Origin: Chaetomium olivaceum
Lineage: Eukaryota > Ascomycota > Sordariomycetes > Sordariales > Chaetomiaceae
DNA: 64,000 bases
Assembly (NCBI GenBank): GCA_039881045.1
Contig: JAYWVB010000009.1
Span: forward strand, 682,001 to 746,000
Direction of reading: 5' to 3'
Part shown: one piece after another, positions 23,025-34,152 of the stretch
Position numbering within the stretch: the stretch's first letter is position 1
How the letters are laid out: the number at the start of each line of letters is the position of its first letter
Notes under the pieces: model-generated
What the model saw: the letters and a program-made list of their open reading frames with translations, nothing else
The model's database searches: none
What the model was told of the DNA's origin: nothing
Program-made: the position numbers and the translations under genes

Positions 23025-25384
23025 TGTGATGAAAGTGTCTGCCCTCTGCGATGTTGCGCCTTGAGGTAAAAAGTGAGGGGACGAACAGGCAGAGGTGGCA
23101 GTGGTGGGTGAGAGGATTGAGGACGGATTTAGCAGATCTCAAGTTTCTGGTTGGCTATAAGATCAGATAAACCCTAACCCTACCTTTGGTGACGACTCAT
23201 CAGCAAACACTCGCAAACTCAACACAGGGAAAGAACCATTGAGGGCTTTCGAATAATAGAAACAATGGGAAGGATCGGGCATTTGGCCAAGAGGGCTGGT
23301 GGTCACCAGCGAGTTGCTTGATTCAAACCACAAAAATGAATTTCAAAATTATTACACGGCAGCACTCAAAACCCAACAATGCGGTACACAATGCAACCAA
23401 GTTGAGGCCATTGTGAATATTTTAGCTGAATAATACGAGTATTATTCAATCCTTCTCAAGTAACTACGGATTGGCGAGATCAGCCTTCCACTCTCTTGTC
23501 CTGAGCTACAATAAGGTGGACGGATTATGAGGATATGCAGCGGTTTCTGACCCATTGCTTCCACCCCGCGTCACGCTCCTCCCGATTCCCGACGGACACG
23601 CTGGCGAGATGGAAGGACTTGTTTGAAATTGGACTACTTTCCCAGTGCCGGTACCGGAATTTTTGAGATGAGCCTGGCGATTTTCTTATCAGGTGAGTCG
23701 GCATCTGCCGTGGAATGAGTTCTGCTGCTCCTTCGTTCTCTGGTCTCGAATATATTTCGTCCCTGGAAGAGGTCTTAAGTCTAACTACCTACTTTGATCT
23801 GAATAGCCTCAACCCAAACCACGCTGCCTAACGCCTATTGTATCTTAACTCGACCGCAAAGACAATGACAGTCTGGATGAAGTTCGGTACCTGGGTTACA
23901 CTCGGGTCCTTGGCCACCCACCAGGGTCCCAGTCCAATAGTTTGGGCCGCTGACCAAAATTAGGATTGTCGAGGACCCTCTCTTCCCGAGCGTTTGAAGT
24001 CATGTGCTTTTCTTGATGAGCCTCCCCGGGGTCCCCAGTTGCGATACCTCGTTAGAAATGTCGACTTCATCAATGGTCATTGCTGGAACCCTCCGCTCAC
24101 CAAAGTGGCAAAGCCGTTTTATCAATACACAACAGACAAAAGATGTGATTTGCCAACAAGAAACCTCAGACTCGCTTGCCTTGGCCGGACAATCAATCCT
24201 CAGGGGCGGCACGCACGAGTTTCCCCGTTGGCCAGTCCTTCACCGCTCGCTTCGCTCGTTGGCCGTCATCTTCACCAACTGGCGGTACCCCTCGCTTCAC
24301 GTTGGCCGGGCCTCGGCCTTGGTCCAACGGCTTCCCCTCCAAGCAAATCCCGCCGAAGGTTCCCATGCTCTCCTTCTGCCACTCGGAACCTCAGCCGGGC
24401 ATCATGAAAATGGAAAATGGTAGGCAACCTGCCGCTTGGCCACTCTCACTCGTCACTCGCGGTGGGTCTACCACGGTCCAGACTGATTATATTCCACCAA
24501 GTTCCGGTTGTACAGGGGAATCACAGGGCTCCAGTGGTCTGAGAGCGCAAGAAACATCACAGTGCCCACGGCGGCCCTGCTGACGTGCGACTGGTTGAAG
24601 GAGTCCCTTGGGGGCATCATGAGATCACCGTGATCATCACATACCGTGACCGGCGGAACCGGATCCAGCCCTGGCGAACCAAAACAGTCCTTCCCGTGTT
24701 GCTCATCACACGCGACATCCGCTTCGCCGTCTTCGAAGCGCCCATCTTCTTCGACGCCGCGTCTCGACCAACACCTCTTGCCTAAGAGGGAGCAGATGAC
24801 TTTAGGGGCTCATGAGTGGCTAGAAATCTGGTCACTCCCTGAGAGACGCTCCCCGCCATGATGTTAACGTCCCGCCAGTGTTCGTAATGCTTACAGCACT
24901 CGTCACTGCCACAGGCGGAGACCCTTGACCCCTGTTTGCGCGCTCTTCACGCTCCCAAGCTCCATGACGCGGAGTACATCGGGGATCAGTGTATCATTGA
25001 GCCGCCGTTTTCCGCAACAACAGAGAGAGCAAGGATGCTGAGGATGTGCGAGCTTCCCTGGTCCGTCCCAAAAACGTCCCCTGGCGGTTCACGCTTCTCA
25101 AAGAACAGGCAAGGGTTGATACGTGGGGTAGGATAATCTACATGCTGTGTACACTAGGGCCGAGTCAACGCAAACCGTTGGGCTAAACCAGGAGCAGAAG
25201 CACCCACGCCACTCCGAAACCATTCCGATGGGACCACTAGCTCTAGCAAACCTCTCTACTGTTGGTTCTATCTCAAGTCTATGGCCACCCCATCTAGTTA
25301 GAGTCCACCACCGCCCGGCCATCACAGCCATTGCAACTGGTCTACCAAGCTAACCGGTCACCAGCCTACCGGTGACTCCCTCAC
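23025..25384. other. Gene-free stretch, 2.4 kb
   Basis: Carries the promoter of the unassigned gene at its left end. Overlapping open frames at 23994-24583 run in several frames at once with no recognisable sequence, so I treat them as non-coding. Confidence 0.55.
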
Positions 25385-26722
25385 CTACAGCCTGAACGCA
25401 AACCGCTTCGTCCCCTCGGCACCGACCGCCACCCGGAACACCGCCCCCCCAGCCGCTTACTCTCCCCCTCCCCCTCGGCATCGTCCGCCGTAGTGATGAC
25501 CAGATCCCCGCCACCAACCAGCTCACAGCAAGTCGGGTTGCGCGTGGGGATGTTGATCTGGCCAATCAGCTGCCCCTCGGGCGAGATCTTCAGCACGCGC
25601 GACTCGCCGTAGACGGCATGCCACAGGTTTCCGGCGGTGTCGACGCGGAAGCCGTCGGGCTCGCCGGGCCCGTCGTGGCGGTAGAAGACACGCTCGTTGG
25701 AGAGGCTGCCGCCCGAGGTGGCGTCGTAGTCCCAGGCCAGCACCTCGCGCGCCGTCGAGTGCGTGAAGTACATGGTGCGGCCGTCCGGCGAGAAGCCGAT
25801 TGAGTTGGGGATGGTGAGCCCGCTGCGGGCGCGCGTGGCCGGGGTGGCGCGGGCGAAGTTGTAGAGGGCACCTTTTTTTGCAGCAAGTAGGGTTAATTGG
25901 AGCCAGAGAGAGAGAGAGAGACGGTGGAAAAGGGGAAGGGTGGGGGGGTGTGCATGGTCGAATGGGAACTTATTGGTGATTGGTGTAAGGGTTCGGGATG
26001 TTTATTTCGAAGGGGGTTGCAGTGGAAGTACGTCAGGCCACATGGCATGTATGCATGGCCGAGGCGGCTCGACGTGGTGGTTTGTGTACGAGACCGAACG
26101 GCAAGAAGTTGCCGGTGAGAGGGAGACAGGTGTGTGATGTGGCCGTCACCGTTACTCTCGTCTCGCTCGGGACTCTGGCAGCTTGCCACGTGGATGGTGG
26201 TAAGTGTGTTTACCTGCCCCTCGACGAATTCGAACAATAACAACGACAACAGCAACGCGAGAAACGAAAGGAAAAAAGAAAACCAGACTAACCCTCAGGC
26301 TGGAAAGGACCCAGTCCGAAATCCGTCATGGTCCCGAGCCAGAACCGGCCGTTCGGATCCACCGCGCCATCATTGCTGCGGATTCGCTCTCCCTTCTCCT
26401 CCCCAAACTTGCTCACGTACTCGTACCTCCCCGTCTTCCTATCCAGCACCGCCAGCCCTTGCTTCGCCCCGACCACGACCGTCTCCTGCGGGTCCCGGCC
26501 CTCGATGTCGGCCGTGACGGTGACCGACTCCTCGAACTGGAGCGTCTTGAGCGACGAGGGTCCCTCGGTGAGCGAAACGGAGTGCAGCTGCTTCTTCTTG
26601 ATGTCGACGAAGCGCAACGTGTTGGTCGCGGGCTCGTAGTAGGGCCCTTCGCCGAGCGAGCAGTGCGTTTCAAGGTACGGCTCGCTCACGTGCCATTTCT
26701 GGATGTTTTGGCTGTTTGCCAT
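25385..26722 (-). CDS. SMP-30/gluconolactonase/regucalcin-like protein
   Basis: Predicted six-bladed beta-propeller lactonase, likely acting on sugar lactones. Exon 1 (26722-26293) carries CSLGEGPYYEP with the metal-binding Glu, SNDGAVDPNGRFWLGTM with the Asn/Asp pair, and ends at GPFQPEG. Exon 2 (25871-25385) continues ALYNFAR, IPNSIGFSPDGRTMYFTHS, DGFRVDTAGNLWHAVYG and ends ...TKRFAFRL. The intron (26292-25872, GTTAGT...AAAAAAAG) is 421 nt, far above the others here, yet the protein reads across it without a gap. One base appears missing in the seven-G run near 25447. Restoring it gives 305 residues, the normal family length; uncorrected, the frame runs into an unrelated tail. Confidence 0.88.
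25905..25921. repeat. GA dinucleotide repeat inside an intron
   Basis: Pure (AG)n tract of about 17 bases in the long intron of the SMP-30-like gene, close to its 3' splice site. On the transcribed strand it reads CT repeats and may serve as the polypyrimidine tract. Confidence 0.8.
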
Positions 26723-28324
26723 TGTTGTCGTGGTTCCGGTGATACGGGGTGAGTGAGTCAGTGAGTCGGCCGGAGGTGGTTGTTCCGGGTCACGGTGTAG
26801 GTCACGGTGTAGTTAGTAGCGGATGAGGTCACTCCCCGGCCAGTCTCCGTAACTGAGTGGACCCTTTTCGTATTTTTGGGACCGGTTTGAAGAGGAGAGA
26901 AGTTGAGTAGTTGCACAGGTCGCCACCAATGGGCAATGGGCATGGCCCTCACATTTTATGATCTGGCCTCGGATCCATATGCGGAGCCTGAGGGAGCGGC
27001 CCGGCTCGCGGGGTTGCAATCTTTGAGACCGTTCTAGTACGGATGACGGCCCTCACATCCGTTGCGGCGGTTGATGTCGACAGCCGAGACGGGAATACAC
27101 CGGCGGGACACGTTTTGACGGCGGCCTGGGATGCCGTCCCGGCCAAAGACCGAAAGGCCGGGTAGAAGGGATCCGGGATGTGGCAGACTTGGACTGTCGG
27201 CCAGGACTGCTCGCTCGGTTGAGTCTAGACTTTGGAGGGGTTTGGGCTGGTGAGTCTGACTCTGAGCGGGGAACAGCAACCTTCGACCCGACATGTCAAA
27301 CTTCGGACTTCCCGCCATCGCGCTAATGCCCCATCCAAAGAAAGACATGACAAGTACGAAAAAAATGATGTCAAAAACAGCTAGGTCGTTCTCAGTCGTC
27401 CATCTCGAACCTGCTATCGACACCTCGGGCGTTGGCCTGCAAGAAGGGAACCTGCATGACGTGGAAGCGCATATTGGCTGTCGTGTAGCCGCATAAGCAC
27501 TTCCGAAATTCAGAGTTGTCGTGCAGCACTGCAGGTTCATCCCACTCGCACGCGTATGCATCTGCTGGTGCTGGTGCTGTGGTCCAACCTGTCAATTAGC
27601 AGCAAACTTCCATCCATCCATTGAGAATAGCGAATCTTTGCCGGCCAGGGCTGGTGGCGCAAAGTACTGTGTAAGATTTTCAAGGTGGTTATCCCGCATC
27701 CCATCAGGAAGGAGTCTTTTCCATCACTCCTCCTTCCATTGACACTGAATCATGCCCGGTACCAATGTGGTTGTTCACTTATTCGTATTCAGTGGCCTCT
27801 CTCGCTTGCTTGGGGTGCTGTTAAAAGCACAGACGATCTTGTATTTCTGGAGCGAGTAGCGAATTTTGACTGTGGCCCGCCGAAATGTGATCCCGGTAAC
27901 TGCCGTCCCGTCCTGGGCTTGAATGTGCATGTACCTGAATTGGCACATTGAGAGAACTTTACACATCCCAATCCGTTGGCATTTTGGGTGTTCCCTTTTC
28001 TCTTTTTGAATGGTTCGAACTTTCGCACATCTTTTCGTCGTGCCAGTGGCATTGTTACCACCATTGAACTGTTAGAAGGCAGCACAATTCAACTCGGAAG
28101 TGATGCCGAATGAGAGCAACCATGGCACCAGAGCATCTCCCAATTTCTCTCCATGGGAAGCACCCTGATTTTGTGCGCGGACCTCCTTTCGGTCCCTGCG
28201 AGTAAGGTTGCGTTGGGCGCAAGGACAGGCGGCGGTACGGCGGTTTTTGGCGCGCTTGCAGTTCCGACGCATGCAAGAGCCCCACACACCAAGCTGCATG
28301 CAATCGCTGCATGCCCGCTCTTCG

Positions 28325-28404
28325 GGGATTGCCCGGATTGCTTGAGTGGATTGCTTGGATTTGCCTGGGATTACCTGGGATGACCTGGGATTGCCTGGAT
28401 AGGT
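28325..28404. repeat. Degenerate 9-10 bp minisatellite (GGATTGCCT-like)
   Basis: About eight imperfect head-to-tail units related to GGATTGCCT / GGGATTACCT, in gene-free DNA. Confidence 0.75.
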
Positions 28405-28448
28405 TGCGTCTGAGCTGGCACGGATGAACACCCGTAACCAGACGACGG

Positions 28449-28470
28449 ACACACGCACACACACACACAC
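28449..28470. repeat. CA/GT microsatellite
   Basis: About eleven AC repeats with one interruption, in gene-free DNA. Confidence 0.85.
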
Positions 28471-29047
28471 GGACAAACCCCGGATACCAGGAACCGGTCC
28501 TGCGCTTTTCATGCATGCCACCTGTTCCCGGCGCGCTGGTTGGGCACGGCGAGACCAGCCAAGCAATGACCTGATGTCGAGACTTCCAAGGCGGGAACAC
28601 CGAGTTGGACCGGTCTTCGGCCTCGTTAAGCTTGCCGCAGCAAAAGAGGCAAAGAGAATGACGGTTCGGGAAGGCAGGATCCCGTGACTGGTGAACAGGG
28701 GGCCTCGATCTGGACAAGGTGCAAGTCGCTTCTCCTCGATTTGGCTTCCCGTGGGGGTCTCCAGGAGTGAGACATTTCACTCTGGACATGCCTCATGGGG
28801 GAGGGAGGTCCCTTATTTTCTTGAGTAACTATCCCCGTCGTCAGCATCGATTGATAACGAAACGGGAATCCACTCCACCCATTGCTTTTGGGTCTCGACG
28901 AACGTCTCGCCTGTGTTTTATCATTTGCTTCTGGAGTGCTGGTGCGGATTTCCGCCACTTCCCCCGTTCAGCAACCTGATACGGCGGCACACAAGATGAA
29001 GTTTTCCCCCGCGGCGCTGTCCATCCGTCACATGCTCAGTTTTTGTA

Positions 29048-29070
29048 GTATGTACATACATACATGTATG
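29048..29070. repeat. Two overlapping 12-bp perfect palindromes
   Basis: GTATGTACATAC (29048-29059) overlaps CATACATGTATG (29059-29070) by one base; each is its own reverse complement. Confidence 0.8.
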
Positions 29071-30171
29071 AAGGTACATACAGTCCAAACCACAACTAGG
29101 GTCGGTCGCCGATGCGGTGAACAAAGCGGCGGGTTTCTTGAAGCATCACCGGCCCCCACCCCTTGGACCTTCAGACCCTTGCGAGTCGGTGTGTCTTGTG
29201 CAGCCTCCCGGTCTTCTGAGAAGGACCGGCTCTGCAGTGTGCATGCCGTGGCAGACTTGTGAGCGGTGTGTGTGTTGACTTTGACCAAGTCCGTGGTTTC
29301 AGCCAGCTCGGCGCTTCCGAGTCTTCTGTCCCAAAACAGGTATCCCAACACAAGTGAAAAACACACAACAAGGCTGGTGGTTGGTTTGATGCCGTGCCTC
29401 TGTTGACGTTTGGGGTCGCATCACAGGCCGCAGAATTCGTCGGCAGTAGCCTCACTCTTTCTCTATGGACGAAAAACGGGCCAAGACAGTTCGGATCGGC
29501 AGCCAACCGCTGCCCCACATGTGATGATGTCTTTCATGAAATGCGGCGCACAGGCACTATCTGCACGACAGCCCAAGCTAACCGAACAGCTTCATCGGGC
29601 GTCAATGCGGGCTGCAGGAGCGGATTGTCGAGGGTGGTGGTGGTGGTGGATGACTGAATGGGCTCGCGGACGCCCGACATGGGGAGAGCTTTTCAAACCG
29701 AGGTGGACATGGAAGCGCGCCAATGGCCAATGGGAGACCAAGTCGAGACACCGGTCGGCTGAAATATCCCGGGCCGTTGCATGGTTGACCCAAAGCCGGC
29801 GGTTGTTCGAAGCCGAGCGAGAGCTTGCCAGAAAGAGCTAAGGAAGCGATCCGTTGGAAGTTTCGGAAGCTTCCACTCAAGCGTTGGTTCAGCCTCAACC
29901 AGGCTCCGTTCTCGCGAAATGCTTCCCGCTCCCGCCCGCCCTCGTTAACGATTAGTTACCGTCGAGACGGGCATCAAAGCTGAACGGCATTGAACGACGA
30001 TCAGCAACGGGCCAACGGCGGTTGCGATCTCGTGGGAGGTCTGTGCGGTGTGACTGGACTCCCGATTCTGCAACGCGCGTCCGGGGCTGCAGAAATGATC
30101 CGATGGGGGGAAGTTCAGATCTTCAAACTCACTTTTATCTGATGTTGACGTGTTGGACTGCATTATGTACA

Positions 30172-30187
30172 TACTTCGTACGAAGTA
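30172..30187. repeat. 16-bp perfect palindrome
   Basis: TACTTCGTACGAAGTA equals its reverse complement. The half-site ACTTCG recurs in a 12-bp palindrome at 54964-54975. Confidence 0.85.
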
Positions 30188-30281
30188 CTGTGTTTCCGAG
30201 CTGCTAATGCCCGGTCGGGTACCAATCAAGAACTCGTGTAGTAGTGTAGTAATCATCTGTACGACGAACGACGAAGCACAC

Positions 30282-30297
30282 CACACACACACACACA
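30282..30297. repeat. CA microsatellite
   Basis: About eight uninterrupted AC repeats in gene-free DNA. Confidence 0.8.
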
Positions 30298-32140
30298 TAC
30301 CCACCCAAAGTTCAGTACTGTGTATGGAGATCCAGATGTACTACTATACACTGTGTATACACCCATACACTCCAAGGACTGCATCGTGCCATGTTCACGG
30401 GCAGCTTCGGCGTCCGGGGTCCGGGACCAGGGCACGCCGAGGCGAGGTGGTTTTGGTGTTGAATGCCTGATCGCAGACGCCAGATGGCGGTGGACAGCAA
30501 TCAAGAGCGTGGGATTTGGTGACGTTATTTGAGGCTAGCGTAGGGCTACCTTGTCCATGTTCCGCCTTCCGCGAACATCGTCAGCCATCCATCCATGGGC
30601 TCAAAACGCTCTGGCGGGAGAGCGCTAGTCCTTTTTAGCTTGGCCGTTCCTGTGAACTCCCCAGTCCCCACACAACCACGCGGGCAAAATGGCGCTCGGC
30701 GCTGCAATTGCACACAGTGCCAGCCAGTGCCAATGCAACATCGGTAACGATCACGCCTTCCGGAGATTTGTGCTCTCGACACGAAAATGAGAAGAATAAA
30801 AGCAGAAACTGGCAAGAGCTATGCGGATCTTGTCAATTTTAGGAGTCAAGATGAGTCGGAACTGCTCCTGGGCTCCTCCTGCCTTCCACAAATACCTTGA
30901 GTGCCAAGTGCCCACTTGCACTCTCCGGGCAGGTACGGACCTCAAGAGTACTTACTACTGTACTCGCTAGCACCTCGATGCGATCAAAGCAAAAGTCTGA
31001 TTTCCACCAGACACAAAAAAAAAAGTTTTAGTTACTTGAAGCACACACCTCATCATCATATCAATTGCCAAAAAAACACCCACCCACCTGGCAACCTGGC
31101 AATCGACACGCCATGCCGGCGCCCCGTTTTCCATTTTCGGCGCCATGTGCTGGACACGAGACGCTCATAAGAAGCCGCCACGCTCTCTCCATCTGCCTTC
31201 TCCACCCGCACCACACCCCGGCACGAACTGGTCAAGGAGCAGCTCGGCGGCCCATCCCCGCGACCCGCACCGTGGATTTCCATGCTGCCATGGGTCCGCG
31301 GGTGGATTCCAATAGTTTATTCTGCTAGTTATTGATCACTCGCATGTTCTTTCGCAGCGGCCACGACCGGGCGCTCGTCCGTCCATCAACCCAACCACGT
31401 TCACATTAGCCCGGGTGGCCTAAGTGCAGGGGAAGGACCGCCTCGGGAGAATTCTGGGCCCTCGTTCTGTCGCGTCAGCGTCGGTGCTCAGACCCGCCCT
31501 GCCGAGCCTGGCCTGCGCCATGGGTGATGACGGGCATGTCGGATCCCGCCAGCCCAAAAGCCAAAGGTTGTTTGCGTCGTGTCTGCCGAGCTGCGGCAGC
31601 GTCTGGACTCATCAGCCACTTTTGCGGTTCCGAGTGCGGATCCGGCAACATCCAGCGGGGCCTTGACAGGGTAACGGGACGCGGGATGCTTGTCATTTCT
31701 CGTCAACGAACACACCACACCCCCCAGACACCCAGACTAAGCAGGCAGGCACACACACAAACCCAACACACATACATATTACATACACACACACACTTCT
31801 CGACCTCGCAGATCTCATCTCGCATCACCCCTCGACATGGACCAGCCAGGAATCCCCGGCGGTGCCCCAGATGACGACACGTCAGGGTTCCCGCCAACGC
31901 TCTTGCCGTCGTCCGTCGTCCTTGGTTTGGTTCGGCACGTTTACCTTGCTCCCGGACCCTGGAAGGTCGCGTCACTGCTGTGTCTATCCCTAACTAGAAC
32001 ATGTGCGGAAATGTGACATGACGAGCCCGCTGCAGACAGCGAGCCGCAAGGATCCGCCACGGTTGCCAAACAGGGCGTCGTGGCGGCCTTGTCGGTGAGC
32101 GTCTTTCTCGCTCCATTTTCACTTTACCGCTCCCACTTGA

Positions 32141-32183
32141 GATACATGTATCTGTATGTACATACAGAGGTACATGTACCTCT
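32141..32183. repeat. Cluster of three perfect palindromes
   Basis: Within 43 bases lie GATACATGTATC (32141-32152), TGTATGTACATACA (32153-32166) and AGAGGTACATGTACCTCT (32166-32183). Each is a perfect inverted repeat centred on ATG/CAT or GTAC steps, and they abut with no spacer. Confidence 0.85.
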
Positions 32184-34152
32184 CACACTTGCCGCGCTAT
32201 GTCGACTCCCCCAGGTCCGTCTGGTATGAGGGAAACGTTTTCGTATCGACCAAGGAGGCCCGCGCCTTTTTGTCACTTTCGTTTCGTCTTTACACAGTAC
32301 CGTCGTGCATGGACCGGGGAGTCTTCAAGGTGGCCCCTGGGCCGAGAGATAGCCGTCGTCTGGGGATTACCCAGTCAGCGCGATGCCATGCAGAGAGAGC
32401 CGCCGGTGGTGATCATGCCAAGCCGCCAAGAAGCGTCAGTCTCGATGCCGCCCCTTTTGCACTAGTCGGACGGATTTGCAGGGCTTGCAAAGGACCACGA
32501 ACGCGTGGTGCGAGCCACAATTCCATAAACTCGGGGCCGGTTCTTGGGTTTCAAGGTGTCAGGGCGGTCAACCACCCCCCCTCCCCTTCCCCCCACACCC
32601 CAAGTTGACAATGGGGATGGGTACCGCCGCAAAACATTCATTGCAGCAAAAGCTGTGGGCAGCGGGCTGTGGGACGCCTTGCCGCTGCGTCATCAGGACC
32701 GTTATTTACCTCTGCCCGTCATTTACAGAAATAAGAAAAATGAGAACTCATCTCAACCAACCAATCTTTCAAAAGGAAGCATCCGTCCAAGCCCTGGTTG
32801 TGTGGTCTGCGCACGCAGCATGGCCCCCCCCCCTTGTTGACCCCATGCACCCCGGTTTCCAACCAGACGGCTGTGCCCCCAGCAGGCGACGAGGGTAGGT
32901 TGTCATCTGCCCGTGAGGTACCGGTAGAGAGGAAACCCGGTGGACGCAGAGGAGTGGCCCAAAGGACCAGGGCGATGAAAATCTGCTTGCTTCTTAAAGT
33001 CTGCTGCTGTTTGACAGCAGCCCGAGCTTATTACCAAGCTCCCTTTCCAACGGCGTGTTTCCGAAGGATTCCACACACCCCCTTCAGTTAAACCAAAGAA
33101 CGGACCCAACCGTCTCAACAAACGGTACATGGTACGTACATACATTATACGTACGGGTTCCGATATTGAGACACCACAACCGCCGCGCGAAATCTCGACA
33201 TTGGCCCTAGCAAAGCTTCGGTTTATCTGTTTCTCTGGGCTCTTCGATATTGGCCAAACAACCAAAAGGACAACGCTACTTCTCCGCTACTTACGAGGGC
33301 GTGCGGCCCAGGAGAAACCAAGAGCGAGTGCCCTGGCTGTTGTTGTTTTTGGTGTCCATTCAAACGACGGGAACACCCCTAGCGTCCGGAACCAGTAGGT
33401 TGGCCCCGAGTTGACTGAGAACAACCACTGGCTGTTTCCGCCCGCAACTCATCAGACTCCGGCCCACCGCGACAACCACGATTCTGGTATCGATCGCTCC
33501 GCTGCCGCTCTGCACCTCAGTCTGTTATGCTTGGCTCCGAGTCACCTGTGACAACTGCCTCGTCCCACTAGCCCGCGGCGTGGCTTCACTGGTGCATGTG
33601 TGGCATACCCCGGCCTAACGCACGCAAGCCAGCACATCTCTTGCTGTGGTCCCCGGACACGTACTTTCTGCATTTTCTCTGAGCGCCTGCTTCTGCCCTA
33701 CTGCAGTTTGATCCCGGGTCATCGTTCGACCCTCCATCGCCGACGTGGCCGTGGCCCGTATTCCGAATTCCTTAGCGGGCCACGCTCCTCCTCCCCGTAC
33801 AACAGACAAGCTTGTCGCCACTGCCACTGCTACTCCTGCCATCCGGACTCGGCGGCTTGCTTCGCACCTGCAAAGCAACACGCACGTCATTGTTCCGGCT
33901 CTCCAATCCGTCAGCGTGGCGATCCAGTCGGTTCCTCAGTGGGCCCAAGTACCAGCGCGGAGCTGGGTAGGTGCTATCTCCTTGCAGCTGTTGTCTACGG
34001 TCCACTGCAGCGAGGGCGTGTGCATCCCCCCGAGCCGGGCACCGGGTGTTGGTTCCGACCGGGAACCCACCGGGAAGGCAGTACTTGAAAGCGCCCGCCC
34101 AAATCAATGTCAGCGACCTCTAGACCACAAGAGCGAAGGGGAAAAGGCCGCG

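Larger units (their letters stand above)
26723..34152. other. Gene-poor block, 7.4 kb
   Basis: The longest stretch without a recognisable gene. Many overlapping open frames (for example minus 28055-28789 and plus 29410-29841) show no conserved sequence and no paired splice sites. It contains CA microsatellites, a degenerate minisatellite (28325-28404), and several perfect GTAC-centred palindromes. The right end (about 33600-34152) probably holds the leader of the bZIP gene. No transposon-like sequence is seen. Confidence 0.55.

Noticed and set aside
23166..23185. Telomere-like AACCCTAACCC
   Set aside because: Only two copies inside the chromosome with genes on both sides; chance or a trivial interstitial repeat.
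23994..24583. Overlapping open frames that might be a small gene
   Set aside because: Three frames open at once with Pro/Ser/Arg-rich sequence and no conserved motif; typical of GC-rich non-coding DNA.
26204..26752. Plus-strand 182-aa open frame over SMP-30 exon 1
   Set aside because: Antisense shadow; the minus frame carries the lactonase motifs.
28055..28789. Minus 244-aa open frame in the gene-poor block
   Set aside because: Spans the minisatellite and CA repeat and has no conserved segment.
29048..33158. GTAC palindromes as a CRISPR array or transposon ends
   Set aside because: No regular spacers, no target duplications and no associated protein gene; the genome is eukaryotic.
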